Source: Angiostrongylus vasorum (lineage: Eukaryota; Nematoda; Chromadorea; Rhabditida; Metastrongylidae). Taken from it: DNA of 64,000 bases. Below the pieces are notes generated by a model. It was not told where the DNA came from. It did no database searches and saw only the letters and a program-made list of their open reading frames with translations. The position numbers and the translations under genes were made by a program. Shown here in pieces: positions 13,848 to 26,300 of the stretch. Within the stretch, counting starts at the first letter, position 1. Every line of letters starts with the position of its first letter. Where the stretch lies: positions 880,001 through 944,000 of the forward strand of contig JADANN010000174.1 of the NCBI GenBank assembly GCA_018806985.1, in the 5' to 3' direction.

Positions 13848-13885
13848 CGGCTCTGAGGAAGACGGGGACATCGAAACATTAGCCG
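13848..13885 (+). ncRNA. Hammerhead-ribozyme-like motif
   Basis: Order of parts: CGGCT (848-852), CTGAGGA (853-859), a GACG...CATC stem, GAAAC (873-877), ATT, then AGCCG (881-885), which pairs perfectly with the first CGGCT as stem I. This is the layout of a hammerhead (stem I, CUGANGA, stem II, GAAA, short stem III, cleavage triplet, stem I). Deviations: one extra A after CUGANGA, an imperfect stem II, and AUU as the triplet. Activity is unproven. Confidence 0.35.
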
Positions 13886-14620
13886 AGTACACTTTTTCAT
13901 GAGCATCGTGTTGGCTTAATAACGTAAGAAGTTTTTATTGTGTTTTGTAAAGGATCACATCAGCAGTACGTCTCTAACTGCTCGCGTTCTCTTCCTTTTC
14001 GTAATCCAATCGTGTGATTGGAAGAAAGGAAATCAGTTCCGTAGTGCTTGAAGAAATCACTGGATCGTGGTTTTAGGTTACCTGGCATACAATGAATGTA
14101 AAGGGAACTGAACTGGCAGATCATACAAAAGTAGGCTTGCCTATATGGTTTTTCTACAAGTTGCTCTTACACTGTTTAGTGCGGTTGGGCTGTACAAAAT
14201 AAATTACAGTACAAGCCATTTCTGAAGATTCGAATTGGAGTACTTCAAAAGAGAACTACCCCTGAACTGCAACTATTAGGCCATTTTTTTTCAATGTGTA
14301 GCATTCTATTTCCTTTTACTGGAAGTGTGCCGTTTCTGGGGAAATCTCCGGAAAAGATATTCTGGAACTTTACAGCCGCTTGCACTTTCTGCTACCATAA
14401 GTTGCACGTACTGAAAAAAGAATTTTCTTATCTTCTCGTGGATGTTTCTTTTTTAGAGTCACATAATACTTCTCTAGTAACTCCCTTTTCTGCATTGAAT
14501 TCCGACTTTTACTCCACTCAGGAAGTTTGGAGAAGTCGATTTGTTCCAAAGGAAAAATCTTTTAGAATTTTCTGTTTTCGTCATTGCACAAGGAAATATT
14601 CTGGAATAACTTTTCAAGAA

Positions 14621-14912
14621 GGCGCTTGTGGCGCAGTGGTCGGAGGCGTCTTGGATCACAAACATGGGATCGATCCCCGCGCCCGTGGCTCACCAAGCCT
14701 TCTATCCCTCCGGGTCGGCAAATTGGTAATACCATACTTGTCTGGGAGGGTAGCAGCACTGGCTAGATACATTGGTAAGCGAGTCATTGTAAAAGCCAGA
14801 TATGCATTCAGTCACCTCCGAACGATGCTTAGTGAAGTCTAATGCATGGCGCGCGCATCCGTCAGGGACTGATCAACGCCGAGAGCTTTATCCTTTATTC
14901 TTTAACTTTTTA
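14621..14912 (+). repeat. SINE-1 copy
   Basis: A well-preserved copy: GTGGCGCAGTGGTCGGAGGC head, GGGATCGATCCCCGC B-box region, central 'accatacttgtctgggaggg', and '-cagggactgatcaacgccgagagctttatcctttattcttt' type tail. Flanking AACTTTTCAAG and AACTTTTTAGG look like a worn target-site duplication. Confidence 0.8.
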
Positions 14913-15348
14913 GGATGGTCACACTCCTTTACGCCAAGCTGTCATTTTAAATTTGAAAATACTTCTGAATGGATTTTCAATCGCTTAAGGGACGTTTTTA
15001 GGCGTAGTTTACCAAGTCATTCTTTATTTCATCTGCAACCTTTATTATTTTTCGTCGGACTCAGATTTATTCAAGTGGACTTTTTAGTTTCATGACGACT
15101 TTTTTCAAGTCGCATAATAAGTTGTCTGTTATTCTCTATTTCGTATTTCTATGCGTCTAAGCAAACTCAGCTACGTTCAGCGGTTTCCTCTTAGCTATTT
15201 CTTCTTGGTGTTGCCTGTGGTGGAAATAAACGACAGCTTTTTATTCGACTAAGATTCTCGAGAACAGATGCTCCATCGCGAGAGGAAAGTACTTCAAAAT
15301 AAACAACTATAATATTATAAACCGATTTTCATTTAGCTTCGGTGTGGA

Positions 15349-15655
15349 TGATCAATGTACCTTCTTTCATTGATAAGCTAACATGAGGTTGTCACCAAAC
15401 ATTTATTCGGCTAGCGTTTTGACGTCTTTGTCATCATCGGAGCCAGTGATCCGAGTCGATGGTCTACAGTCGTTCATGTTCTCGACGTGGACTCTCCGTA
15501 GTCGTACCGAGTCAAATTTTTTCGATGAAGCACCGCTCGAAGGGGGCGACCCCATTCTTCGACTCTAGTCATCGGCTCTGAGAACGAGTCAGAAGTCGAA
15601 ACGTTAGCCGATTAAATGTTTGGCAGCAACCCCGTGTTAGCTTACCAACGAAAGA
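15349..15655. repeat. Foldback repeat with a hammerhead-like motif in each arm
   Basis: The left arm (about 15349-15450) and right arm (about 15570-15655) are inverted copies: each has a 'cattgataagctaac...gttg' type end, 'aaacatttattcggct', and the GGCTCTGAG...GTCGAAACG motif. In the right arm ATCGGCT (15571-15577) pairs perfectly with AGCCGAT (15606-15612). About 120 unrelated bases separate the arms. Confidence 0.55.
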
Positions 15656-16719
15656 AAAAACTATAGGTTCATTTGTCAGAAAATGTTCGCGTATTAATCA
15701 GCGCGAATTTTGCTGTCGGACTTACAGCAGTAGCCGATAGTACAGCTACTTTTTGTCAATTTTAGCGCCATTTCTCCAGTGATTATTTCAGTAATAATTA
15801 TGGGAACAAAGTTTACGAAGCTAACCACTCCGTTGCGGCAGGTCATCTTTCGTCTGAGAGAATGTCGGTTGTTATGTGTCATAGCTTGTTACTCTACACT
15901 CCTCGAAAACGCTTCATGTAGAAGTCAAATGAAGTCGGCTGGAAGAAAATATTCGCAAGGAATTTCTCTACCAACGAATTGCCAAAGTCATTGCCTGCCT
16001 TCCCACCATTGAAAACAATAAACTGGTAGGATGCTAGAGATCTGCCTACTCCCTACCTGGGCAGATAAAGGCAGGTGATGAGGAGAAGATATGAAGATCC
16101 TATCCCATGTACCGAGGTTTACACTTATCTTCTATGTCTTGGTTTGAAAAAAAAGGTTTTCATGATATTACTCCTGATTTGTCCTTCATTGTCATTGTGT
16201 GGAACTTGTGAAGGTGTTAATGGAAGGTAATAATGGCGACCGAATGCAGGAGTTTTGACAAGAGTGCAGGGTGAGAATAGAACTCCACCGTCGGGTTCCG
16301 AAAAGAGGAACTAAGCCACGGAAAAGAGTTTCTCGGTTGGATGATTCCGGGCCATGTGGATTTGTGACAAAACGGTTGACGTGGAAGACCTGGAAGACCT
16401 AGTTCTCCTTTGCAGTAGCCGTACCCATCATAAAGTTCATCACGTGTCAATGAGAAAAACAAGGAACGCGATATTATTTGCTAGATTCTCGAAGCTCGTC
16501 GCGAATCCGTGAGCAATAAATCGACAGCAAACGTTTATTTGGTTGTCATGACCATATGATTCTAAGAGCTTTCGTCATATTGAAGTGCAAAATCAGTCCA
16601 CTATCAGTCAACACTGCTTCTTGCAAATAATTTTGCGAAAATGCTATAACAACTCTTCTAGGTAGTGGTTGTGTGTCTGGCTTACCTTCGGTTGTGATGA
16701 GAAATGGAGAGTAATCGCT

Positions 16720-16994
16720 GAATCGATGACTTGACGACAAGTTTAGCGATGCAAGAATTAGGCGATTCGATGACGGTGACTGACGACGAGCTGGTGACAC
16801 AGGGACAGCACGCTTCTGCACGTTACTCGCGCGACAGGCGTGTGTGCGTGATGTACTGCCGGACTGGAGGGAGTGAGGAGCGAGGGCCGAGGAGCGGCTA
16901 CGCCCGCCCCGGGCGGCGACGATCCGCACATTGATCTGATCGCTGGCGCCGCCGCCGTCGATCAACCTACGCCCCGCTTAGAGAAGCCTTTGCT
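16720..16994. promoter_or_regulatory. GC-rich promoter-like island before first exon
   Basis: Base composition rises sharply over the AT-rich surroundings, with dense CG dinucleotides (for example 16865-16960, 'gcccgccccgggcggcg'). It lies directly upstream of candidate first exon 17082-17373. Open frames on both strands here are probably a by-product of the GC content. No TATA or initiator could be placed with confidence. Confidence 0.35.
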
Positions 16995-17081
16995 GTGGAC
17001 GTCGTTCCCAATGCAAATGATGGTCCACTAACCGCTCTACGCGCTGGCTCCGAGCGGCGTCGCATTGACGGCGCCGGTGCC

Positions 17082-17373
17082 ATGGAATATCTTTCAGTTC
17101 CTGAAAGTCCACCAGTCGTACATAGAAGACGTGATTTGGACGGCCGGCGTATGTGGAACGATCTGCGCAATAAGAGTGTCTCTGAGCTCAGCCTAGTATT
17201 CGACATGTTCTGCGGCTCGAGTCCTTCTTCCAGCCAGAACATCCACCCCGATCGAGCTTGTCTTTCTACAGGCAATTTGCAAACGTCGTCGAAGAAAAAT
17301 CGGCGCCGAATGAGAGTCCATCACACTTGGAAAGCACTCTCTGCTTCAAATCTTGCCAGGCAGTATGTCTTAG
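17082..17373 (+). CDS. Phosphatase gene, candidate first exon
   Basis: ATG 17082 sits in a good context (GGTGCCATGG) downstream of a GC-rich island. The frame stays open upstream to about 16935, so the true 5' end is uncertain; an acceptor-like cgcttag ends at 16981. The exon ends at TTAG|gtgaga in phase 1, and joining 19083 gives a Val codon and continues into the juxta-domain sequence without a break. The peptide is basic and Ser-rich (KKNRRRMR near residue 75) with no membrane segment, so this start would make a cytosolic form. No known domain recognised. Confidence 0.55.
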
Positions 17374-20300
17374 GTGAGAACACGTTCTTGTCAAACGCTA
17401 TCACTTTACCTGCCCTTTTTTTCTTCTATTTCTATTATATGAAATGGTGCTCATTAATATTTTGCAGGATAGATTGAGAGAAAATTAAATGTGGGTTTTT
17501 TGTGTTAAGAATCCCTCGAAGACTTGGCTTTCGTCGAATACCCAGCGGTCTCGTTTCAACGCATTTCGCAAGCACAGCGATATTAGTCTTGCTTATTGTC
17601 ATTTTATCCCTCTTTACTGACTTTTACATAGTGAAATAGTTACATCTCTTGAGAGTATTGCGTATCTGATAGCGTGTTACAATGTTTTTCCAGTGGATCG
17701 GATTTCCGCCACTACTAGACGGTCTTGAGAAGGTAAAAATAAAAGTAAAAAACGTTTGATGTTAACGTGGATATTCCGTTACTATATATTCCATTTCGTC
17801 TTAATCAGCTCTGTCTTTATTGTCTTCAACTAGAGGAAGCGTTGTTTTTTCTATGAAAACAAGTCCATGTCACTTATTGCAGTATAGCAGGATGACCTAG
17901 AACAAAAACGAATGCTAGCATAAGGGCTGAAGAAATACGTGTGACCCAATTGCCTAATCCTGAATCCGTTCGATTCATGCTCTTCTTCATTGATTCCACT
18001 CAGAAATCGATTATCTGTTCGTATGGCAAAGCAATCTATCTGGACAGATGACACTGCTGTTGTGAGAGAGAACTGCACAGACGGCGACCACTCGGAGAGG
18101 CTCGAGGTCGGGCGCTTTCCAGAGGCGAGAAGCACCGCCGACAGAGAAGTGATTGGCGGCACGGTCGTCCACAATCGACGCCTCCCTCGGCAGATTCTGA
18201 GTGCAGAGGTTGGCTGAGGTGCTGGAAAAGCACTACTACGGCTTTCATTCACTAAACACTGATCAGTTTTGCACGCAGTTGACCCGACGTGTCACTGTTA
18301 GGTGCTAAACCATCTGTCAAGAACTAGAATTGATAACGGAAGGTTTAATGGTGGTTAATATTTCATGAAAATTATAATCTTTGGTTTCCAAACCTTTCAC
18401 TATATCGCATCGCTCCGTGGGGAAATTTCTAAGGTTGCTATGAAATTTCGAAGCCGTGTAAACTTTGAAGCTTTTTTTCATTTAAATACAAATGAAAAGG
18501 GGTTTTTGAACAGGAATTTAGAAGTAGGCTTAATGTTCGACAAGCTACCTAAGACATCCACTGGAACTGGAGCGCCTCAACTACTTCGTTTTGCAAAAAA
18601 AAACGATAGCCCGATGTTTCGATCGTAGATACTACAAATGAGAGAGGTGTTCAGTTGGCAACATTCATAGACTTCTTAAAGACGTATTTATTAGTTTGGT
18701 ATTCGCCAACGTATTTAAGGCGGCTTTGGTATACCAAGGCTACCGGGCTCGGATGACCGAAAAGGGTCAGTTGTATCCGCTTACAAATGTGGTCCCTAGC
18801 AAAATGTTTTTCCAGCTAGTCAGAGGCAAGCCTCATGCGGGCCCCTTACATCATGTCGTCATAGTACGTGAATATTAATATCCTTTAAAAAGGTTATCAA
18901 CACTAGTCTTTACTAGTCTTACTGTGCTTTGCGGAAATTGCTCGCAAAACAGTATAGTTTTCATCGATTTAGCTATGAACGGCTGAGCAATGATTTGGGA
19001 GAGTTATGCGAATGCAGCGAGCTTTAACTGGTTATAAACAATGTCGCTATTTCGTATTGTCCCATTATCGTGTAAATTTCAGTTCAAGAGGAGAAGGCGA
19101 TGCAGGCGGTGCCGACAGCGCCTATCGACGCCTCCAAGTTCGTCGCCTATGTGACGGAACGGCGGAAAAAACGAATACTCTTCAAGGGAGAATACTTGGT
19201 TGGTTGATCTTTTCCAAGTCACCAATCCTAAGCCAGCGCTGGGATTGTAAAGAAATTTCGGCTTCTTTATCATTCCTTAAAGTTCCGTGGTGCCCTTTAG
19301 CGATTGCCTTTTCTCGTAGTGAACTTTCTGTGGACATCAAACCCAGAAACCTTGTCTACTCTCAGTACTAGTATGTGATGCAGAATTTTCTCACCCTGTA
19401 TTTACATCAATAAGCTGCTTGATTTTTTTTTGGATTTTTTTGTTTTTCTACAATTTTTTTCCTCTAAAGAGTGGTAGAACTTCGTGTGAACGGTTGGAAA
19501 GATTCGTAGTTGCTACCTACTCAGAGCTGTTTTTCTTTCTTGCCATAGCAAATTTTTTTGTTCGTTCGTTTTTCCTGTGATAGACCAGACTCGGCTATTC
19601 TGCAAAGGATGGCTATTCATGACATTCTATTGTGACATATAAACGTTGTTCTTCTTATTTTGTGGCCTCTTTTCTGAGACGAATCATCGTCATCGTATTT
19701 TAACGAGTGTTTTTGACAGGCTGTCTATCCTCTGTCCATCCGAAAACCTCGCTACTGCGGTTCGCATCATTCCATCCAGTAAAATTTTGGGCTCAGCAAT
19801 CGTTTTTTGACCACTGTACTGGTTAGATTTGATGGGACCAGTGGTTTCTTCACGTGGGCTTCGCAATGTTGGTTCCGCAATAAAAAAAAAGTTATTCGTG
19901 GTCCATTCGTTTTCTCTAAAGTCTTCCCGCACCTTTCAATTACTTTTCGACATCACTAAATTACCGTCGATTATTTCGTGAAAACGTATGACACTCTTCA
20001 AATTCATATTCCTTTTGCGAGCAGAATTTTTTCAATAATTTCTCAATCGTAATGAGGAAATACTGCCTCTGATTGATCCACGCCCCCATCTCTTCTGTTC
20101 TCAGCGTTATTTGTCTAACTTGGGAGGTACTCACCATGTTAGCCACACTTTGTTCCCGCCTTCGTCGATTAGGTAGATGGGATCTATGTTTTTTGAGTTT
20201 AGGTTGAGTTTGAGATGAGTTTTATTGGGTGATATATAATCAATGACGTTGTGCTGATTGCATCGACGTGTGAAAACAATTAATTAAAACGTGCTGGTAA

Positions 20301-23300
20301 ACATTATGGGAGGTTTGAGCGATGAGGTACCACCATCACCACCAGCAGATCCTCCTGAACCCCACTAAATCAGTCGCGCATCATGGTCCCGGTCTCCTGA
20401 ATATTTACACAAAAGTCATTTCAGATGATTAACCGCTCGATAGACACGAATAAATGTCGATGTGAAGTCGGCAGCACGATGAGGGAACGGAACCCCCTAC
20501 CCGGTAAGCTCCAACAGAACTTTCTACATAGCTCTCTTTTTGTGGCTCAGCATTCCGCAACGCTGGAATGCTCTGCATTTGTTCGAATAAAAAATGCCTG
20601 GTATTGCAAGAAAAAAAGCCAATTTTGAATGTTTTCTTAGAATAGACGAATTCTGAACAGTTTTTCGACGAGGTATTTGATTGCACGTATTCGTTTTGTT
20701 TGGCCAGCAGTGACAGAGCCAAAATATCTGGCGTGGCAACCATCATTTGTTGAAGAGTAAACGTTTAGAATTGAATGTACTGCTTGCAGGACACACTACC
20801 GTACGATTACAATCGTGTGATTCTTCCTCGTTTGTCGTGCGATGAGAACTCGCATTACATCAACGCCAGTTATGTGAACGTAGGTAGAAAAAGAATGTGG
20901 TGTAGAGATAAAAACAAACATCAAACATTTCCATATGAGACTTGAATTCAGTGCAATACTCTTCATTAATTTCTCTTCTAATTAGTTTCATCCACCCGTG
21001 CCATAAATGTTTGGCACAGTCCCTGTCTCTGAATAGCTTATAGTTTCTTTTCCTTTATCCTGATAGGGCGTGAAATTTTACTACACGAGGGTTGCGAAGT
21101 CATCGCATTCAGTAACTTTGCACTGATTTTCACTTCCAGTAGACCGATTTCCATAGTTGTACAACCTAAAAATTAATTTGAATTGATTGTTTAATTAATT
21201 TGGAAAAAGAGAAAGGAGAGAACGCCTTCATCTGGTAATAAAGGCCCCATGTAGTAAAGTTCTTAGAGCAGTCCTGCAATACTGGCGTCATCATTTGCTC
21301 GATTCTGTCCCGCGACCAACCAACTTCCCACGCCTTTGTAGTCGGCAAGTTGGTTCTTGGTCGGAATGGATGAGTAAAAATAATGACTTGCTGTCGATAG
21401 CTTTCCAAAAGTTATTATACAAGCCAGATTTACAAGCAGCTGTACGATTCCACGAATGGAATATAGTGCATCCTATTTTCGAAAGATTGGTAAACGTTGG
21501 ACACTTTATCCTCTACGCGATCATGGTGCTTTCATCTGCCATCGTTGACATTATGATCGGATGCACAAGGAATAATGGTTTACTGTTTGGTGGAGAAATT
21601 GAAATAACAAATGACTCCTGAGCTTAACACCAAAAGTGTTGAGTAACCATTCATTTAGAGTTGGCTGAGGGAAAAAGCATACGTCGTCACGCAAGCGGTT
21701 CGTACGAAACCGATGAACGTAGAATTCTGGCGTTTGGTGTGGGAACTCGGTTCGAACTGTATCGTTATGCTCACTAAAGTCTTTGACTTTATGAAGGTCA
21801 AGCATTGTTCATTTTATTCTCATTTTCGTTCTTTCATTTTTTTTTCAGTTATTTCGACCAATACGTCTTCTATCTTTTTACTTCTCTACCTTTATGATTG
21901 TGGGGATTTAAATGGGTGAAACAGTTCTAAGGGTTAACTGAAAGGGATAAACACATTTGTCGCAAGTAGTTTAAAATTTAAAATACATGGCACTCTCTCA
22001 AAATGTGATCAAGGAGGACAGACGGCTTGTACCAAACCAATTTTCCACCAAACTGTCTTGTCTCTTTCTGTACGAAAAAAAGTCGGTCGTGAGCAGTTGT
22101 GGTCGTCTTTTTCTTCCCTAGCAGAATTTTTACAATTCACGCGAAGCAATTCTTTTCCGACTTTCTTCCGAAGATATTCTCTGCTCATCCCGTTACTGTC
22201 GTTGTGTTAGAGTATTCGCATGATTTGCCGTCATTCTTTGTTTTTTCTGTGATGTCGAAATCCACATGTGGCACAGTGATTAAAATACAATATTCTAATA
22301 TTTACATAAGAACAAAGGACGAGTTATGAAAGATATCCTGGAAACTCACTTAATTGGATACTTGGATGGCCCGTCCTCACTGGTTGTGCTGGCCCCAGCA
22401 TAACCTCCATTTTTTCGGAGTTTGGCTAGTTTAGACATTGTTTCCCCTGGAGTCCTGAGGTCAGCCTGGCCAAAGTCTGCCCCAGATCCTGGAAACACTC
22501 TTATGAATACAGAAGTAATCTGCTTCCTTCACTTATGAAACAAAAAAATAATTTGGAACATTTTTCCCACTGAAAAAAATACAATGGATCGTATTCTTTG
22601 CTTGAAATCTCAGCATTAGAAACGGGAAAAAATATACCACGTGCTTTTTGTTACATGAACCGATATCACATATTTGCACATCCCGATACTTCCATTTAAT
22701 TTGTCTCCTCGCATCCATCGTCCACAAAGGTCTCAAATCTTTTTAGGTGTGGATTTGGCTGTTGCTTGAGGATTTTTGGTGTTCTTTACGGATTTATGTA
22801 GCTGCACAGTGGTGAGACGATGTTCCCTGGAATCCTGAAATACTCGTGCCATGACCTTTCCTGGTCCTCACCACAGCAGTCGTCAACTTTTTGGGACGGA
22901 TGGGATTCCTATCAAAGAGGTGTGATACCAATTTCTTGTCTCGAAGAAGTGATGGACTTGGTTGGCTTTGGATGCGTTCGAACCGATGTCCTTGCGCTTA
23001 TTATTGAACAGCATCTCTACCAGTAAACTAACTGAGCCTCTATGCCATGAACATAAAACTTATACGTCTAACAGGGTAATATGCCCTTGTTCCATTTAAA
23101 TTTTTCTTATCGTTTCCCGTGAACTGTAATAGATAGCTTGCGTTACTAAGTATCTCCTCGTCGATTACAGATTCATTGGTGCCACATTTTTAGATCAACC
23201 ATCTTGATGTTTTAATTCATCGACATAGCGTGAAGATTGGGAAATACTTAATGGGAAAAAAATGAAGGTGCTTATGAGTCTCCTTCATGAGAGCGATAAT

Positions 23301-26300
23301 GAGCTGGTCAGTTTCAAGGTTGTGTGGTGCGACATTATCTCTGGGACATATTGTGAAACGCGGGATAAATACGGCTGTGTACTCGCTCTGTGATTAACTC
23401 AGGCGACTCCACTTCTTCTCCCTCGGATTCACTCATAGCTTTTATACATGTGTGGTCATGCTCATCTATGAATGGGCATGTATTTACGTGGATTGTATCT
23501 TCAAAAAATGCGTTCAGTAGAAGTCAACAGGCAGATGCTTAGGTCATAAAAAAAAGCAAAGCTCTTTGCTCTCAACACTGAAAACAATGCTGCTCCACAC
23601 CTCTATGGTGAGAGCACAGAAGGAACCCCTGGAAACTTTTTCAGGACAGTAAAAAGCAAGTGACTTCAAGCAAAAATCGGTTTTTCGTGTTCTCAAATGA
23701 CCATTACAAATTGCCCGTCTTTTCTATGACTACACTGAGTGTGAAAGTTCCAAATTTACACTGGAAGAACCGAATAAGCTATTTCGGCGTATGTTTATCC
23801 TCCACACTTAAGCTTGGCGAGTTACTATCGTTACGCTGTCGTGAAAAACAAGCCAAGTAAAGAATCTCACAAGCACGGTGTTCTCGTATTCTTGGATCAA
23901 GCGGAGCCCACTATCCGAACGAAGATTTCGTTGGTACTCGCTGGAGTCATTCAGGAATTAATGGGATTACGAGTAACACAGGTGATGAAGAAAGCACAAC
24001 AATTCTCTTTGTTGGTGTACTTTCTGTACAAGAATTGCTTGATTTCTCGAAGTTATCGCTTTGCGTGTCCTTCTGCACGTGCTGTTAGGTTTTCATTAGT
24101 AGTGAAATAATTCATCTTTTTGCTAGAGCGAACGCATTCGTCCTCAGAGTTAAATCCACCATGCTGTTCCGCTTACATCAAAGTGCGCCATCTCTGTGGT
24201 TCTCTAATTTGTCATTCCCCAAGCATTTTCAGCGGAAAACTATCTTTACAACGTAATAAAAGAAGTTTGTTTAAAAGGAAAAAGAACACTGGCAAGTATT
24301 TGCAAAACTCCTGACCGCAGGTGTGTGCAGTGGGGAACGGAAAACGATATTACCCTTTCCGGGGTCTAACGCGCTCACCACCACACCATGCGGATTCTTC
24401 GTTTCGCCTGTCTCTCAGCTAGTTCTATCGATAAGTGCCACCAGCAATCATCCGTCAAAGTGATTGATCTGGGGAGCCCAAATCGGCATAGCTCGTTTCC
24501 CATCGTAGACACTTACGGTTCGGAGTTTTGCGAATATCTCATCATCACTGTGGTTGTATTTCCGATCACACCGTGGCGTTAGAAATTATGGTAGGCAGCA
24601 AATTAGCACTGGCAAGTATTTTTATAGGAATGTCGATAAATGTGTTTTAATAGCATTTTTTAACAGCAACGAAGAACACAACCTTTGAGTCAGTAGACAT
24701 GATGTTCATCAACCGAATGGTTTAGGTGATGTGTCTACAGTACTGGCCGTTGACACGATTCACATTTGGCGACATCGACGTGGAGACGATCGACACTCAC
24801 ACCTATGCGCACTTTGTAAGTGATCGTTCGCCGATTTCAGTATAGTTTTAGTAAGACACCTTGCGAAAGACGGCTGGGAAGATTAAGCTGTTCCATTGAG
24901 GGCCATCTGAGGGATACTAATTCGAGGTTACCAAAGCATATCACTAATCAACCACTAGAACTTCAAAAATCCAAAGTTTCTGGGGAATGCTTTTAAATAC
25001 ACCGTGGTGATTGATTGATTGATACGCCATGCTTTAAAAATGTTTCATTCGTTTACGACGCTTTTTGATCCCTACTGAGATACTCCATGGCAATATGGTT
25101 TGGTTTACAAATTCACTGCGACAAGCAATGTGTGCTTGCGTGTGAGCGCCAAATGATGGATCCGTCTATCACAGACTCGGGCCTCCGATCCGAAGTGTCG
25201 GATTGCCGAAACAACGAAGGGATTGGCGTTATGGGTGGGAAATAATTCACCGAATGTCTACTACATCTGGCCTCAAAAAATCCCATCACCAGCCACCAGA
25301 GTTGTACAAAGTATCTGAAAGTGTTTTGCAAAGTATTTTACAAGTTCGACTTGTTGTCCTCTGAGGAACCTCATTTAATAATTTCATGAAGTTCATTCCT
25401 AAGAAGAGCAAAACAGTTACTAAACGCTTCAAATTAGGTGGTTCTATCTCTATAAAACATTAATTTGCTGTCAATAACGGGTTTAAATATTTCATTCTCC
25501 AGACCATGATTTTTGCGATCGGATTCAGAATCGAAGTCTTTGCTGCACTGTAGGGACAATCGAGGGATCCAAGTACATTGATGCTGAGATATTTGCGAAA
25601 CTCAGGGCCACAGGTGTCTGCGCCTGGTGATTGTTGATAGCACCTATAAAACACGGCTGAGAGAAAGGCGAAACGAAGCACCAGGCATGGTGTGGTGGTG
25701 AATATGTTTGCACCTAAACGTGTAATAACGAGGTTCGATCCCCACCGCAAACACCTGCAATCCGGGGTTTTGCAAATATCTCAGCGTCAATGTAGATGTA
25801 TTTCTCTTCGTACCCTGACAAAGAATGGGCAGCAAATGAAAAGTGATCATAAATCGAGGAATCGTTGTAAAATGTGCTTCAAATTTTGTGAGGTCTTGTG
25901 AGTTTTTTGAGACGTCTACATTTTGACAGGGATAATGATAGTGATTGACGAGTATTCATGAAATCGGATTCATTCTTCACAGAAACGTTCCAGAGCGTAG
26001 CTTTTGTGAAGGAAGGGTACCACTTGTTCGTCTATCCTCTAAGATGGACGGTGCTTGGGCGATATTCCATACAGCTTTCCAGTTATTTCCAATATATGCT
26101 ATGAGTCGTGTACCTGTTACGAGCTTTGCGGCCATCAAAATGTCGAGGAAATAACGACGAACATTCGGAAACCGATCTACGAACGAAGACATCATCACAC
26201 ATGTTTTATGTAATGAGAGAGGAATTGTTGAAAAACATTGAGTCCGAAACAGTTGAGTCCGAATCAAATTCATAAATGCATGGGATGACAAAGGACAGAA

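Larger units (their letters stand above)
8617..16719. other. Intron or intergenic stretch, repeats only
   Basis: No supported exon. It contains SINE-1 copies (10756-11040, 12727-13000, 13146-13345, 14621-14912), a family-3 fragment (12536-12665), an AT microsatellite (11862-11902), a hammerhead-like repeat at 13848-13887, and a foldback repeat at 15349-15655. If exon 8235-8616 belongs to the phosphatase gene, this is part of a 10.5-kb first intron. Confidence 0.5.
21797..24725. other. Intron with repeats
   Basis: Contains a fragment of the RTE-tail-like repeat (22340-22495), a family-3 copy (22745-23045) and a SINE-2 inverted pair (24295-24605). No exon supported. Confidence 0.6.

Noticed and set aside
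14294..14842. 182-codon plus-strand open frame
   Set aside because: Its second half is the SINE-1 copy at 14621-14912 read through; the first half shows no splice support or known motif.
16546..16965. 139-codon minus-strand open frame
   Set aside because: It overlaps the GC-rich island, where long frames occur by composition; low-complexity Ser/Arg/Pro peptide, no splice support.
17851..18252. 133-codon minus-strand open frame
   Set aside because: Composition-driven, Ser/Arg-rich, antisense to a GC-rich patch; no recognisable domain.
18696..18878. 60-codon open frame between first exon and exon 19083
   Set aside because: No usable splice sites; direct joining of 17373 to 19083 already gives a continuous frame.
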